Of a DNA stretch of 62,068 nucleotides, positions 8,758-18,503 are shown piece after piece. The stretch spans positions 1-62,068 of the forward strand of contig MKTJ01000033.1 in the NCBI GenBank assembly GCA_001898225.1, given 5' to 3'. The position numbers and the translations under genes are program-made. The notes below the pieces were generated by a model. The model was not told where the DNA came from. It saw nothing but the letters and a program-made list of their open reading frames with translations, and made no database searches. This DNA is from Chloroflexi bacterium 54-19. GTDB lineage: Bacteria > Chloroflexota > Chloroflexia > Chloroheliales > Chloroheliaceae. Position 1 is the first letter of the stretch. Each line of letters begins with the position of its first letter.

Positions 8758-10181
8758 TGTATACGATTGACCCCCAAAAACAGGTCGAAGTTTTGCGCTG
8801 GCTGATGTTCGCATGGGACGGCCAGTGGCAGGCCCGCGCCGCGGCCCAGTATGGTCCCGCCGAAGCCTCCCGGCTGAACGCGCGGGTCCGCAGCGCCTTT
8901 GGCAAGGTCGAGATGAAAGCTTTGCTCTCGCTGGTCGGCAAAGAACGCGCTGTAAGCCTGGGGGATGCCGCCAACCTCCTCGAAACCTATTTCAACTTTG
9001 TCTGGGGCGGGCAGGGTTACCAGGGCCGCTTTTTGCCGCCCGAAACGACCCCCAACGGCCAGGCCCGCATGACCGTCCAGGTCCGCCAGATGACCGCCCT
9101 AGACTCGCTGAAAAGAGCGACCCAGGCGGCAGGGGAAGACCCCGGCATGGCCTGTGAAATGCTCTGGACCGCCTGGCTGGAAACCCTCCTGCCCGGCACG
9201 CAGGTCCAGGTAACGGCCCGCCTGGGCGAGAGTTACGACCTGTTCCAGATTGATAACCTGGGCGAAAACCTGCCCAACCCGGTCCCTTTCCCCGGTCGCG
9301 AGGCAGTTTCCGCACCTGCAACCGCCCCGGCCCAACCGCCAAGCCGGACGATTGCCCCGGCCCAGTCCGAACCAGGCGAGGCCGATTTCGAGGAATCGCC
9401 TATCGCGGCGGCCCTGCAAATCCCGCTCGAACGGGTCGCGCCGGGCCTAACAGGGGAATTGAGCGAGTCGCCCGACCCCTACGCCAGCGGCCCGGCCTCC
9501 TACAGCCCGCCGCCCGGCGCGGTCAGTGGGCCGCCGCCCCCGGAAAGCCTGCGCTATGCCCCGGCCCCGACCACGACCAATCTTTTTTCGACCAACCAGC
9601 TTATCGGCTCGACCGAGCCGGGGGCCGACCAGAACCTGGTCCGGCGCGGCGGGACCGGCGGTTTGACCTCGCGAATGCAGCAAAGGGCCGAAAGCACCCA
9701 GACCCCCGCCCCGCCCCAGGCCGCGCCCTTGCCGCCGCTACCTTCGATACCTGATTTCCAGCCTGCGCCTCCGCCCGTACCCTACCAGAACGACCCGGTC
9801 ACCGGGCGTCCCCTTTTCTCGACCGACCCCGAAGAAGAAGCCCGGTCAAAAGTCTTGCGCTCGAAGGGTTTGCCGCTGATGTCCCGCCTGTTTACAGGGA
9901 AAGAAGCCCGCGACCTGATGGAGAAACACAAAGACGAGCCGATGGTGCAACTGACCAACGTGGCCGAGAAGGTGGATTTTATCCTGCAACGCCGGATGGC
10001 CCAGGCCCGCATGGCGAACCCCGGCCAGTTTTTGGAGTCGGTGCGCGTCCTCAGTGGGGCGGACGGAGCCCTCGAAATCCTGGTGGGCAACCAGCGTTAT
10101 TCGAGCGTGGACCAGGTGCCGCCCGGCCCCACACTTGACATAATCCGGCAAGCGGTCGAGGAATACAGCCAGGGCAACTAA
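8757..10181 (+). CDS. Unknown protein with Pro-rich central region
   Basis: I do not recognise this 474-residue protein. Residues 1-150 form a compact, mostly helical domain (MYTIDPQKQVEVLRWLMFAW at the start). Residues about 175-360 are Pro/Ala-rich, low in complexity and probably disordered. The last 110 or so residues form a second ordered domain (KEARDLMEKHKDEP, EKVDFILQRRMAQARM). No signal peptide or membrane helix is visible. GGAGG precedes the ATG, which overlaps the stop of the deacetylase-family gene, so the two products are probably made in step. Its 3' end overlaps the convergent GNAT gene by 4 bases. Confidence 0.7.
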   Translation: MYTIDPQKQVEVLRWLMFAWDGQWQARAAAQYGPAEASRLNARVRSAFGKVEMKALLSLVGKERAVSLGDAANLLETYFNFVWGGQGYQGRFLPPETTPNGQARMTVQVRQMTALDSLKRATQAAGEDPGMACEMLWTAWLETLLPGTQVQVTARLGESYDLFQIDNLGENLPNPVPFPGREAVSAPATAPAQPPSRTIAPAQSEPGEADFEESPIAAALQIPLERVAPGLTGELSESPDPYASGPASYSPPPGAVSGPPPPESLRYAPAPTTTNLFSTNQLIGSTEPGADQNLVRRGGTGGLTSRMQQRAESTQTPAPPQAAPLPPLPSIPDFQPAPPPVPYQNDPVTGRPLFSTDPEEEARSKVLRSKGLPLMSRLFTGKEARDLMEKHKDEPMVQLTNVAEKVDFILQRRMAQARMANPGQFLESVRVLSGADGALEILVGNQRYSSVDQVPPGPTLDIIRQAVEEYSQGN

Positions 10182-10672
10182 GATAGGTCGCGCCGGAAAA
10201 GCACGCGAGGCTGGCCCGGCCCGGCGTAGTCCGAAAAAACCTCGACGCCGTCAACCTCGGCGTCACCGGGAAGAATCTCAAAACCGAGGCTCCGGTGAAA
10301 GGCAATCGAGCCCTGGTTGACCGGGGAGGTAATCGCCTCGACCTCCCGGCAGCCCAAACCCCAGACCACCTCGAAAAAGTGTTCGTAGAGCAAGCGGCCC
10401 AACCCCTGCGCCCGGTAACCGGGATGGACCCCGACGAAATGGATATAAGCCTGGGCCGGGTTGGTCTGCGAGACAAAGCCGACCAGGAAGGCCACCAGTA
10501 GCCCATCAACCGGGGCGTCACCATCCTCCACCGCGAAACTGGTCGTCTGGAAGAAGTTGAAAAAGAGGCGGGGCAATAGCCCGGCGACCGCCCGACCACC
10601 CCACCATTCGTCCACCACGGCCCGGAGCGGCAAATAGTCGTCCGGGGTCAAATTTCGCAATTTAAGGCTCAT
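10178..10672 (-). CDS. GNAT family N-acetyltransferase
   Basis: The 164-residue protein carries the acetyl-CoA pyrophosphate-binding motif YRAQGLGRLLYEHF after the beta-4 strand YIHFVGVHPG, and a typical AFHRSLGFEI segment near the C-terminus. It should transfer an acetyl group to an amine; the acceptor cannot be inferred. No clear Shine-Dalgarno precedes the ATG, and a heptad-type array (10682-10735) lies directly upstream. Confidence 0.85.
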   Translation of the reverse strand: MSLKLRNLTPDDYLPLRAVVDEWWGGRAVAGLLPRLFFNFFQTTSFAVEDGDAPVDGLLVAFLVGFVSQTNPAQAYIHFVGVHPGYRAQGLGRLLYEHFFEVVWGLGCREVEAITSPVNQGSIAFHRSLGFEILPGDAEVDGVEVFSDYAGPGQPRVLFRRDLS

Positions 10673-10681
10673 TTGTTTACA

Positions 10682-10735
10682 AGTTTTTAGTTTTTAGTTT
10701 TCAGTGTTTAGTAGTCAGAAGCCAGAGTTCAGTTT
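10682..10735. repeat. Heptad array, TTTTTAG/AGTCAGA type
   Basis: The units TTTTTAG, TTTTCAG, TGTTTAG, TAGTCAGAAG and CCAGAG follow one another without interruption. The array is immediately upstream of the GNAT gene. Confidence 0.75.
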
Positions 10736-10839
10736 CCTCAACAAGCAAAAGTGACGGTAATATTACCTGCGCAACCTGCTCGTCTGCTCCCACAGCATAA
10801 CGATAGGCGTCGCCAGATAATCCTAAGATAGCATAGCAT

Positions 10840-10881
10840 AAAAAAGAAAAACCCGGCCTCGAAGTTTTGAGACCGGGTTTT
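10840..10881 (-). terminator. Terminator of the alpha/beta hydrolase gene
   Basis: On the minus strand AAAACCCGG pairs with CCGGGTTTT around a 16-nt loop, followed by a T-run (complement of 10840-10847). It lies just downstream of the hydrolase stop. Confidence 0.8.
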
Positions 10882-10891
10882 CGGTTCAAAG

Positions 10892-11725
10892 TTAGAAAGC
10901 CAGTTTGCCGACCCATTCCCGGATGAGTTTTAAGAAGGCGTCCTGCTCCTCGATAAAGGGCATGTGCCCGCTCTCCTGGAAGACCACGAAGTCCGACCCG
11001 GCGATAGCCTCGTGAATCCGCTGGCCCTCGGAGGCCGGGGTAATCCAGTCGTCCGCCCCGCTGATGACCAGGGTCGGCACCTTTATTGACTTGATTTGCT
11101 CCGACACGTTGTAGGTCGGGACCGTCGTAGAGAAGGCGTAGTTGTGGGCCAGCGAACTGTAGCTGTAAAGCTCGCCGTCAGGCATCCGTTTGGCGTTCTC
11201 GGTGTTCTTGAAATAAAGCGGCATGATGGTGTGCATAAAGGCGGCGTAGGTCGCGTCGTCCGGGAAGGGATTGGCGAGCCCCTCCTGGACGGTCTTGACC
11301 ATCTCCGGGGTCGAGCGGGCCAGGGCGTTATCGAGGGCGACCTGTGAGTTGGCAAAGTCGGGCGCGGTGCAGAGCGGAATCAGCCCGGCCAGGTGCTGCT
11401 GGTAACGGACGGCGTACTCCAGGCACAAAAAGCCGCCATAAGAATGGCCCAGGAGGGCTATCTTGTCAAAGCCGAGATGTTGCCGCAGGGCATCGGCGTC
11501 GGCGGCCCAGGTATCGTGCGTCACCCCGGAGAGGCTTTCGGGACGCTCGGAGCGTCCGTTGCCGCGATGGTCGTAAAGGATAAGCTGGAATTCGTCGGCT
11601 AACGGCTCAAACCAGGGCAGGAAAAAGGTGTGGTCGACCCCGAGGCCACCGTGCATGAGCATAAGCGGGCGGCCCTGGCCGATGGTTTCGTAGTAGAGTG
11701 TCGTGCCGTTGACATTCTCTTGCAT
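10892..11725 (-). CDS. Alpha/beta hydrolase (proline-iminopeptidase-like)
   Basis: This 277-residue alpha/beta-fold enzyme has the oxyanion segment LMLMHGGLGVDHTFF, the nucleophile elbow LLGHSYGGFL, an acid in ISGADDWITP and the catalytic His in ESGHMPFIEE. It resembles prolyl aminopeptidases and related esterases; substrate unknown. The ATG at 11725 is preferred over one ten codons upstream because GGAG lies at good distance. The gene has its own terminator and a promoter with a palindrome over the -35. Confidence 0.85.
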   Translation of the reverse strand: MQENVNGTTLYYETIGQGRPLMLMHGGLGVDHTFFLPWFEPLADEFQLILYDHRGNGRSERPESLSGVTHDTWAADADALRQHLGFDKIALLGHSYGGFLCLEYAVRYQQHLAGLIPLCTAPDFANSQVALDNALARSTPEMVKTVQEGLANPFPDDATYAAFMHTIMPLYFKNTENAKRMPDGELYSYSSLAHNYAFSTTVPTYNVSEQIKSIKVPTLVISGADDWITPASEGQRIHEAIAGSDFVVFQESGHMPFIEEQDAFLKLIREWVGKLAF

Positions 11726-11901
11726 GGCAATATTTCTCCAATCTTCAATCTTCATTCTTCAATCTTCATTCTTCAAAATAAGTAAAGTTAAGCGGTTATT
11801 GCGCTAGAGTTATGAGAAAAAACCTCCGTCGAGGTAGGGAATTCCCTTTCACTTCCGGTGGAAAGGTCCGATATGCGGGATAAGCAGTTGTAGCTGGGAA
11901 T

Positions 11902-11937
11902 ATTTTAGTGGAGTACCGGACTTATTACAATTGTAAT
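11902..11937 (-). promoter_or_regulatory. Promoter and palindromic operator of the hydrolase gene
   Basis: Read on the minus strand, TTGTAA (11925-11930), 17 nt and TAAAAT (11902-11907) form a good promoter. The 14-base palindrome ATTACAATTGTAAT at 11924-11937 covers the -35, as a repressor site would. The leader of about 170 nt holds a small ACCTC-gacg-GAGGT hairpin followed by TTTTTT (near 11819-11836) that could act as an attenuator. Nothing else is evident in 11726-12002 apart from GGGAATTCCC at 11837-11846. Confidence 0.45.
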
Positions 11938-12002
11938 TCGTTGAAGGTGGGGAAGTTTTTTAGTGTTCAGTAATCAGCAAACAACAATACTAATTTAGAG
12001 TA

Positions 12003-12040
12003 TAAAAAGAAAAGACGGAAGGGATTTCTCCGCTTCCGTC
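12003..12040 (-). terminator. Terminator of the MFS gene
   Basis: GACGGAAG (12014-12021) pairs with CTTCCGTC (12033-12040). On the minus strand the hairpin runs into TTTTCTTTTT. Confidence 0.8.
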
Positions 12041-12054
12041 CGCGCCCGTTAAGG

Positions 12055-13380
12055 TTACGCCACGGATTCGAGGTTTGCGCCGGTCAGGTTTTCCGGTTGG
12101 ACGCTGGCGAGCAAAGTCGGGATAGTTACCAGCACCAGCCCGGCGGCGATTAGCATAATCGCGGCGTCCAGCAGGTAAGGCGTGGCGTGACCGAGTTGAG
12201 CATACATGAACCCGCCGCCGATGGGACCAAAGACACTTATAAGCGACCGCAGCCCGGCGTTGCTCCCCTGGACGACGCCCTGTCTGTCCGGGCTGACCAG
12301 CCGGGAAATCAGGCCCGTGATGCTCGGCTCAATCAGACCGGAGCTTACGGCGTAGAAGACAACCCCGGCAAATAGCAGGATTGGCGTGTTGATAAAGACT
12401 ACCGAGGCCATCAGGCCATAAGCGATAAACTGCATCACAAACCCCATCAACAAGATTTTGCGTTCTCCAAAGATGGGGAGCAGTTTGCCAATCAGCCAGC
12501 CCTGGACCACGATGTCAATCGCGCCGATTACCAAAAAGAGCAGGCCGATGCTGGCCGGGTCGAAGCCAAGACTGTCAATCGCCAGGATACTCAGGTTGGA
12601 AACGAGGATGACGAATGGTATGGCGTACAGGACGCTCAACAGGATTATCGTCCGCAAACCATCGGTATAGAGCAGGTCTTTGAGTTGCTTCAGGGGGTTG
12701 AGTTCGCCCGGTTGGATGCTGCTCCTGCGGTTCTTCTTGTCGAGGCTTTCCGGCAGGAAGAAGAACGACAGCAGGAAAATGACACCGGTAAGAGCGGCGC
12801 TCAGAAAGACCGGGGTATTGTAGCCAAAACTGGCCGCGAACCCACCGATGATTGGACCGACAATGAAGCCGACCCCTGCCGAAGCCCCGAAATAGCCGAA
12901 GAATTTGGCGCGTTCTTCCGGTTCGGTCTTGTCCGCGACGTAGGCAGCCAGCACGCTGAAGTCGCCCCCGGTCAGGCCGTCCACGACCCGGCTCACAATC
13001 AGCACCCAGAGGGCGCCGCCAATGCCGAAAATCAAATAACCGAGCATTGAACCGATAAGACAGATTAAAAGGATGGGGCGGCGTCCGTAGCGGTCGCTCA
13101 AAATTCCGAGCGCCGGGGCTGCAATAAACTGGCAGATGGCGTAGATGGCCGAGAGCCAGCCGACCATTGAAGCCAGGTCGTCCGGGTTGCTTACGTATTT
13201 CTCAACGATAAAAGGGAGGATAGGCCAGACGATTGTCAGGCCCATTGAGGCCAGAAAAGGCAGCATTATCAGGACAGCCATGGTCCCGCGAGACATTTTG
13301 GGTTCAGGTTCCGGGTTTTCGGCTGTAACATCCGGCACTTTTTTTTCGACAGTTTCGCCGGGTGTAACATTGGTTTCCAA
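12055..13380 (-). CDS. MFS transporter (TetA/Bcr-like drug efflux group)
   Basis: A 12-helix major facilitator protein of 441 residues. Helix 1 contains MAVLIMLPFLASMGLTIVW. The loop 2-3 signature GILSDRYGRRPILL is intact, and VGPIIGGFAA resembles the antiporter motif C found in drug/H+ exchangers. It probably exports a small molecule by proton antiport. I place the start at a TTG (13380) because AAGGAG lies nine bases ahead; a GTG seven codons upstream is in frame but overlaps that Shine-Dalgarno. It ends in its own terminator. Confidence 0.85.
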   Translation of the reverse strand: METNVTPGETVEKKVPDVTAENPEPEPKMSRGTMAVLIMLPFLASMGLTIVWPILPFIVEKYVSNPDDLASMVGWLSAIYAICQFIAAPALGILSDRYGRRPILLICLIGSMLGYLIFGIGGALWVLIVSRVVDGLTGGDFSVLAAYVADKTEPEERAKFFGYFGASAGVGFIVGPIIGGFAASFGYNTPVFLSAALTGVIFLLSFFFLPESLDKKNRRSSIQPGELNPLKQLKDLLYTDGLRTIILLSVLYAIPFVILVSNLSILAIDSLGFDPASIGLLFLVIGAIDIVVQGWLIGKLLPIFGERKILLMGFVMQFIAYGLMASVVFINTPILLFAGVVFYAVSSGLIEPSITGLISRLVSPDRQGVVQGSNAGLRSLISVFGPIGGGFMYAQLGHATPYLLDAAIMLIAAGLVLVTIPTLLASVQPENLTGANLESVA

Positions 13381-13650
13381 GGTAGTTAGCTCCTTCCACA
13401 CAAACGCGCGATTTTGTTAGATGCCCCTACTTTACCGCCAGGCCGGGTGAAACCACGACACCTTTAAGGGGATTGGGTGGGTGGTTAAAATAAAAGGAAT
13501 AAACCCATCCCCGGATTTTGGTTTTGGTAAGTGATAGGGAAAGAAAAAGAGGACATTTTTATTTTTAACTGCGGGCAAATATTTAATCCCCTTAAAATAT
13601 TTTTGGTGCCGCGTTTAGCCGGTAAAGGTGAAATGAGTTTGGAGGGGGGC

Positions 13651-13803
13651 TTAGCCAGGTGCAACATGAGGCAGGTCGAAACCTGATTCTGCCAGGGATA
13701 TGGGCTAATCATTGCCTTTACGGTACGCAACGCGCGAGACGCCCTTTAGGGTGTGTAAACCGCCGTTCGATTATGGCTAATCGCCTTTCTAAAAGCGGTT
13801 TAC
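13651..13803. other. Nested palindromes, possible structured RNA or mobile cruciform
   Basis: TTAGCC (13651-13656) can pair with GGCTAA (13703-13708) around an inner CAGGT-cgaa-ACCTG hairpin. Then GTAAACCGC (13755-13763) pairs with GCGGTTTAC (13795-13803) around a perfect CGATTA-tggc-TAATCG hairpin (13768-13783). Nothing is coded here. Whether this is RNA or a palindromic insertion is not decided. Confidence 0.4.
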
Positions 13804-13830
13804 GGAATGACAATTACAGTGATTGTGCCA

Positions 13831-14020
13831 TTGTCCAACGGACCGGAGATTCCTCACTGCGCTCGGAATGACAAAAGGAATAGGAATGAAGAAGGGGTAA
13901 ACACTCGGAATACCAAAACTGCCTTCTGACTTCTGACCTCTGACCTCTGCCTTCTGCCCTCTGCCCTCTGACCTCTGCCCTCTGCCTTCTGACCTCTGCC
14001 TTCTGACCTCTGCCTACTTC
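13831..14020. repeat. CGGAATGACA repeat followed by heptad array
   Basis: TTGTCCAACGGACCGGAGA followed by TTCCTC..CTGCGCTCGGAATGACA (13831-13874) is nearly the same as the copy at 39529-39573. CTGACTT, CTGACCT, CTGCCTT and CTGCCCT units then fill 13918-14020. Confidence 0.85.
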
Positions 14021-14147
14021 CCCACCATGCCCGACCATGTTATAATAACTAGAAACAAAGTTCTTTTTTATAGTTTGCAAACGACCTTTGAGTTAAAACG
14101 ACGGCGTTAAAAACCGGGCGATTAAAACCAGGTGAGGATAGCGAGGA

Positions 14148-14765
14148 ATGACGGCAGGTGGTCGCTCCCAGGCTCTATACGGTCAGCTTGGCATTTTCTC
14201 CTTAAATACCATTCTTTCTGCGCTCAATCTCCAAAAAGTGACGGGCCGCCTGACCCTGGCCCAGTACGACCAGATTGCCGAAATTATGGTCAGGGACGGC
14301 GAAGTGGTCGACGCCGTTTACGAAAACGGGCGCGGGGTCAACGCCTTGCTGCCACTTTTTAGCTGGGAAAACGGGGTCTTTTCTTTTATCGTTCAGCCCG
14401 CCGATACCCAGACCATCAATATCCCGCTACCTGTCTTACAGTTGCGGGCGGCGGTCTATCTCGAAGAAGCCAAAAACGGCAAAGTCCGGCCCGCTGCCGC
14501 CGCTCCCGCCGCGCCAAACACCGCTTTTTACACCAAAGAGATTCCTTCGTCCCGGCACACGCTCGACCTGGTCCACGAAGCCGGGGCCGAAGTGGCGCTC
14601 AAGACCGAATACTGGGGCATCTTGCGAAATCTGGTGACGGGACCGCAGACCGTCGAAAAATTAGCCGAGCTTACCGAAACGCGCCTCGAAACCTTTGTAC
14701 CCCTGGCAACCGAAATGGTCCGGGCCCAGATGGTGCGGGTGGTGGCTCCCACAACCGGTCAATAA
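14148..14765 (+). CDS. DUF4388 (PatA N-terminal-like) protein
   Basis: The 205-residue protein begins with a DUF4388 domain: LYGQLGIFSLNTILSALNLQKVTGRL, then VRDGEVVDAVYENGRGVNALLPLFSWENGVFSF. Such domains are common in signalling proteins of Deinococcus, Chloroflexota and myxobacteria, and their biochemical role is unknown. Residues about 130-205 look like a small winged-helix module (ILRNLVTGPQTVEKLAELTE). GAGG precedes the ATG. The dinG start codon follows the stop codon directly, so they form an operon. Confidence 0.75.
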   Translation: MTAGGRSQALYGQLGIFSLNTILSALNLQKVTGRLTLAQYDQIAEIMVRDGEVVDAVYENGRGVNALLPLFSWENGVFSFIVQPADTQTINIPLPVLQLRAAVYLEEAKNGKVRPAAAAPAAPNTAFYTKEIPSSRHTLDLVHEAGAEVALKTEYWGILRNLVTGPQTVEKLAELTETRLETFVPLATEMVRAQMVRVVAPTTGQ

Positions 14766-16778
14766 ATGGATACCAATCAAGTTCCCGGCCTGCTGGATAG
14801 CCTGGGCCAGTTTCTCTCCAACTATAACCCGCGTCCCGGCCAGCAAAAGATGGCAAGCGCCGTCGCCGAGGCCATCGAAGAACGCACCAATTTGGTCGTC
14901 GAAGGCGGCACCGGCATCGGTAAGTCAATGGCCTACCTTGTCCCGGCGGCCCTCTCGGTGGTCCAGGACGGCAAACGCGTCCTGATTGCCACCAGCCACA
15001 AGCCGTTGCAGGACCAGATTGCCCGCAAGGACCTGCCCAAGGTGGCCGAGCTTTTCCGGGCCAAAGGCTTTCGTCCCTTCACTTTTACCACCCTCAAAGG
15101 CATCAGCAACTATCTCTGCTGGAACTCGGCGGAAGGCATGCGCGAACGACTGGTGCCCGACCCCGGCGCTATCCAGGCCATCAACTACGCCCTCTTTGCC
15201 GGGCCCGACTTCTCCGGCGACTTTGAAGAATTTCCCTTTAACCTGCCACCCGACAGCCGCGCCCTGGTCAGCGCTGATAGCGACGACTGCCTGGGGACTC
15301 GCTGCCCGCACCGGGACCGCTGTTTTGCCCTCAAAGCCCGCCAGCAAGCCGAACAGGCCGACGTGGTCGTGACCAACCACGCTTTGTTGAGCCTGGACAT
15401 CCGCAACGAGGGCTATGTCATACCCGGCACCTACGCCAGCTATATCATTGACGAAGGCCACAATTTCGAGGAAAACGTCACGCGGGCCAACGGCCTGACC
15501 GCCACCATCGGCGGTATCCGGCGCTTTCTCAATCACGAACTGGTGCGGGGCGCGGCGGTCACCAACACCCACCGCCTGAGCGAAGCCCGCGAGAACCTCG
15601 AAAAGTTACAGGACGAAATCGCCTCTTTCTTCACGGCCCGCTCCGGCGACGCCGAGGACGAAAACCGGGTTATCGTCAAACGCGAGATTTCGAGCGGCAA
15701 GGTCATGGTCGAAAGCATCAAAGACCTGCTGGCCCTGGTCAAAAGCAAAATCGCCACCACCGAGGAAGAACAGGCCCGCTACCAGCGCGTCATCAAGCAG
15801 GGAGGCGGCCTGGCCGAGCGGCTGGAAAAGATTTCGGCCAACGCCGACCCCAACCTGGTCTATTTCGTCGAGCGCAACTACTACGGTCTCAGCCGCGAAC
15901 CGGGCGACCCTATCATAAAGGTCAACGGGCGAGCCCTCTCCCAACTGACCCCGTCTTACTCGATGAACGCCATGCCGATAGATATTTCGGGCTATCTCTA
16001 CAAGTGGTTCCGGGAAAACCAGGTCGTCGTCACCAGCGCAACCATGTCGGACGGTCAGAATTTCGATTTCTTCACCCGGCGGGTCGGGCTGGACAAACCC
16101 GCAACATTAATTGTACCCAGCCCGTTTAACTACCGGGAACGGGTCAAGCTCTTTCTGCCCAGGCTGGGCACTCCCGCCCCCGGCGCGAACTACAGCCAGC
16201 ACCTGGCCTCCCGCCTGGCTGTTTTGCTAAACGCTACACCGGGCCGGGCCCTCTTTCTCTTTACCAGCCACGCCATGATGGAGGGGGTCTGGCGGCAGCT
16301 AAACGGGCCGCTGGCGGAGAACCTGCAACCGGCCCGGCCCCTTTTCAAACAGGGTAACGCCCAGATGCAGCGCATCATCGCTGATTTCCAGGCCAGCCCC
16401 AACGGGCTCATCCTGGGGACGCGCTCGTGGTGGCAGGGGGTCGATTTGCCGGGGATGCGACTCCTGGTAATCGACAAGTTGCCTTTTCCGCAACTCAACG
16501 ACCCGATAATCAAGGCCCGGATTGAGGAAATTGATAAAGAGGGCGGCAGCAGTTTTAACGAATTTATGTTACCATTAGCCATCATTACCTTCCGGCAGGG
16601 CTTCGGGCGGCTCATGCGCCAGGAAAGCGACCGGGGCGTGGTTGTGGTCTGCGACGAGCGAATAGTCCAGAAAAATTATGGCCGCCGTTTTATCAAGAGC
16701 TTGCCGGAGGTCGAACTGCTCGGAAACCTGGAACAATACCGGGAATTCCTGAGCGGACAGCAGGCCTTGAACCTTTAG
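14766..16778 (+). CDS. dinG: ATP-dependent DNA helicase DinG/XPD family
   Basis: The 670-residue superfamily 2 helicase has Walker A GGTGIGKS (47-54), DEGH (229-232), four cysteines (118, 175, 180, 186) placed to hold the XPD-type 4Fe-4S cluster, and C-terminal motifs including GTRSWWQGVDLPG and ITFRQGFGRLMRQESDRG. It should unwind DNA 5' to 3', resolving R-loops or G-quadruplexes during repair. No exonuclease domain is fused, unlike some Gram-positive DinG proteins. It starts one base after the DUF4388 gene ends and is followed after 22 bases by another small gene. Confidence 0.93.
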   Translation: MDTNQVPGLLDSLGQFLSNYNPRPGQQKMASAVAEAIEERTNLVVEGGTGIGKSMAYLVPAALSVVQDGKRVLIATSHKPLQDQIARKDLPKVAELFRAKGFRPFTFTTLKGISNYLCWNSAEGMRERLVPDPGAIQAINYALFAGPDFSGDFEEFPFNLPPDSRALVSADSDDCLGTRCPHRDRCFALKARQQAEQADVVVTNHALLSLDIRNEGYVIPGTYASYIIDEGHNFEENVTRANGLTATIGGIRRFLNHELVRGAAVTNTHRLSEARENLEKLQDEIASFFTARSGDAEDENRVIVKREISSGKVMVESIKDLLALVKSKIATTEEEQARYQRVIKQGGGLAERLEKISANADPNLVYFVERNYYGLSREPGDPIIKVNGRALSQLTPSYSMNAMPIDISGYLYKWFRENQVVVTSATMSDGQNFDFFTRRVGLDKPATLIVPSPFNYRERVKLFLPRLGTPAPGANYSQHLASRLAVLLNATPGRALFLFTSHAMMEGVWRQLNGPLAENLQPARPLFKQGNAQMQRIIADFQASPNGLILGTRSWWQGVDLPGMRLLVIDKLPFPQLNDPIIKARIEEIDKEGGSSFNEFMLPLAIITFRQGFGRLMRQESDRGVVVVCDERIVQKNYGRRFIKSLPEVELLGNLEQYREFLSGQQALNL

Positions 16779-16800
16779 TGTAGTAATTTCGGGGCAAAGT

Positions 16801-17295
16801 ATGCAGCCGGACCGCCGTGCCTATTTAGATTCGCTGGCCCGCTACATGAAAGAGCAGCAGGCCGAATACGACCGGCTGGAAGCGGAGAAGCAGCGTCTTT
16901 TCCAGGAAGCCCGTGAAAGACAGGCCGAGGCCCGCCGGGCCGAAAGCCCGCCACCGGGCCGGGAACGTGGGCTGGACCAGGAACAGGAGCCGGATGAAAA
17001 CGTCGAGTTAAAGGTCTTTGGCCGCCAGGTGGTCATCCAACCGGCGGAAACCTTTCAGGACCGGCTTGACCTGGAAACGGGACGGCCCAAGACCGTCTTT
17101 GTCTGGGTAATGACCCCGACCGGCTGGGCTTACGGCGGGCCGCTAACCGTCTTTGAAAGCGAAACACAGGCGGAACTCGATGCGCTTGTGACACTCAGGT
17201 TTGGCGGCGGGCCGGAAGACCATATTATCGTGGAAGCGCCCGATTACCCGGAAGCTTCCCGGCTGTTTGAACTGCTTGCCCGGTTCGATGACTGA
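16801..17295 (+). CDS. Unknown protein with N-terminal coiled coil
   Basis: Not recognised. Residues 15-55 are strongly charged and helical (QQAEYDRLEAEKQRLFQEAR), probably a coiled coil, then a disordered Pro/Glu linker. Residues about 70-164 form an alpha/beta domain (VFVWVMTPTGWAYGGPLTVF). No export signal is seen. It is the third gene of the DUF4388-dinG run, 22 bases behind dinG, and probably co-transcribed. Confidence 0.65.
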   Translation: MQPDRRAYLDSLARYMKEQQAEYDRLEAEKQRLFQEARERQAEARRAESPPPGRERGLDQEQEPDENVELKVFGRQVVIQPAETFQDRLDLETGRPKTVFVWVMTPTGWAYGGPLTVFESETQAELDALVTLRFGGGPEDHIIVEAPDYPEASRLFELLARFDD

Positions 17296-17408
17296 ACCTG
17301 AGTTGCAGCGGTACCAGAACGGAACGTTTTCGAAAAATAAATATTTAAGCTACTTTTGCATTATTTGAGTTGGGGAGAAGTTGTTCGACCCTTAAGAGGA
17401 GGTTTTGA

Positions 17409-18404
<996 letters not shown>

Positions 18405-18461
18405 CCCACCGCCCTGAACCCGCGAACCTTAACAGCGCAATAAGCTTTTTAGAAGAATACG

Positions 18462-18503
18462 ACGCCCGGCCAACCGTTAACCCGGTGCAACCGGGCGTTT
18501 TTC
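18462..18503 (+). terminator. Terminator of gmd
   Basis: ACGCCCGG (18462-18469) pairs with CCGGGCGT (18491-18498), followed by TTTTTCT. Confidence 0.8.

Larger units (their letters stand above)
13381..14147. other. Gene-free region of about 770 bases
   Basis: No convincing gene is seen. It holds a 12-base inverted repeat (TTTAAGGGGATT at 13463-13474 with AATCCCCTTAAA at 13585-13596), a nested palindromic block at 13651-13803, a CGGAATGACA-type repeat at 13831-13874 and a pyrimidine-strand heptad array at about 13918-14020. A TATAAT at 14041-14046 may be the -10 of the DUF4388-dinG operon; its -35 is poor. Confidence 0.6.

Noticed and set aside
10701..10916. 71-codon minus-strand frame between hydrolase and GNAT genes
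   Set aside because: It crosses the hydrolase terminator and the heptad array and has no coding character.
13485..13730. 81-codon minus-strand frame in the gene-free region
   Set aside because: It has no Shine-Dalgarno or family match and overlaps the palindromic block.
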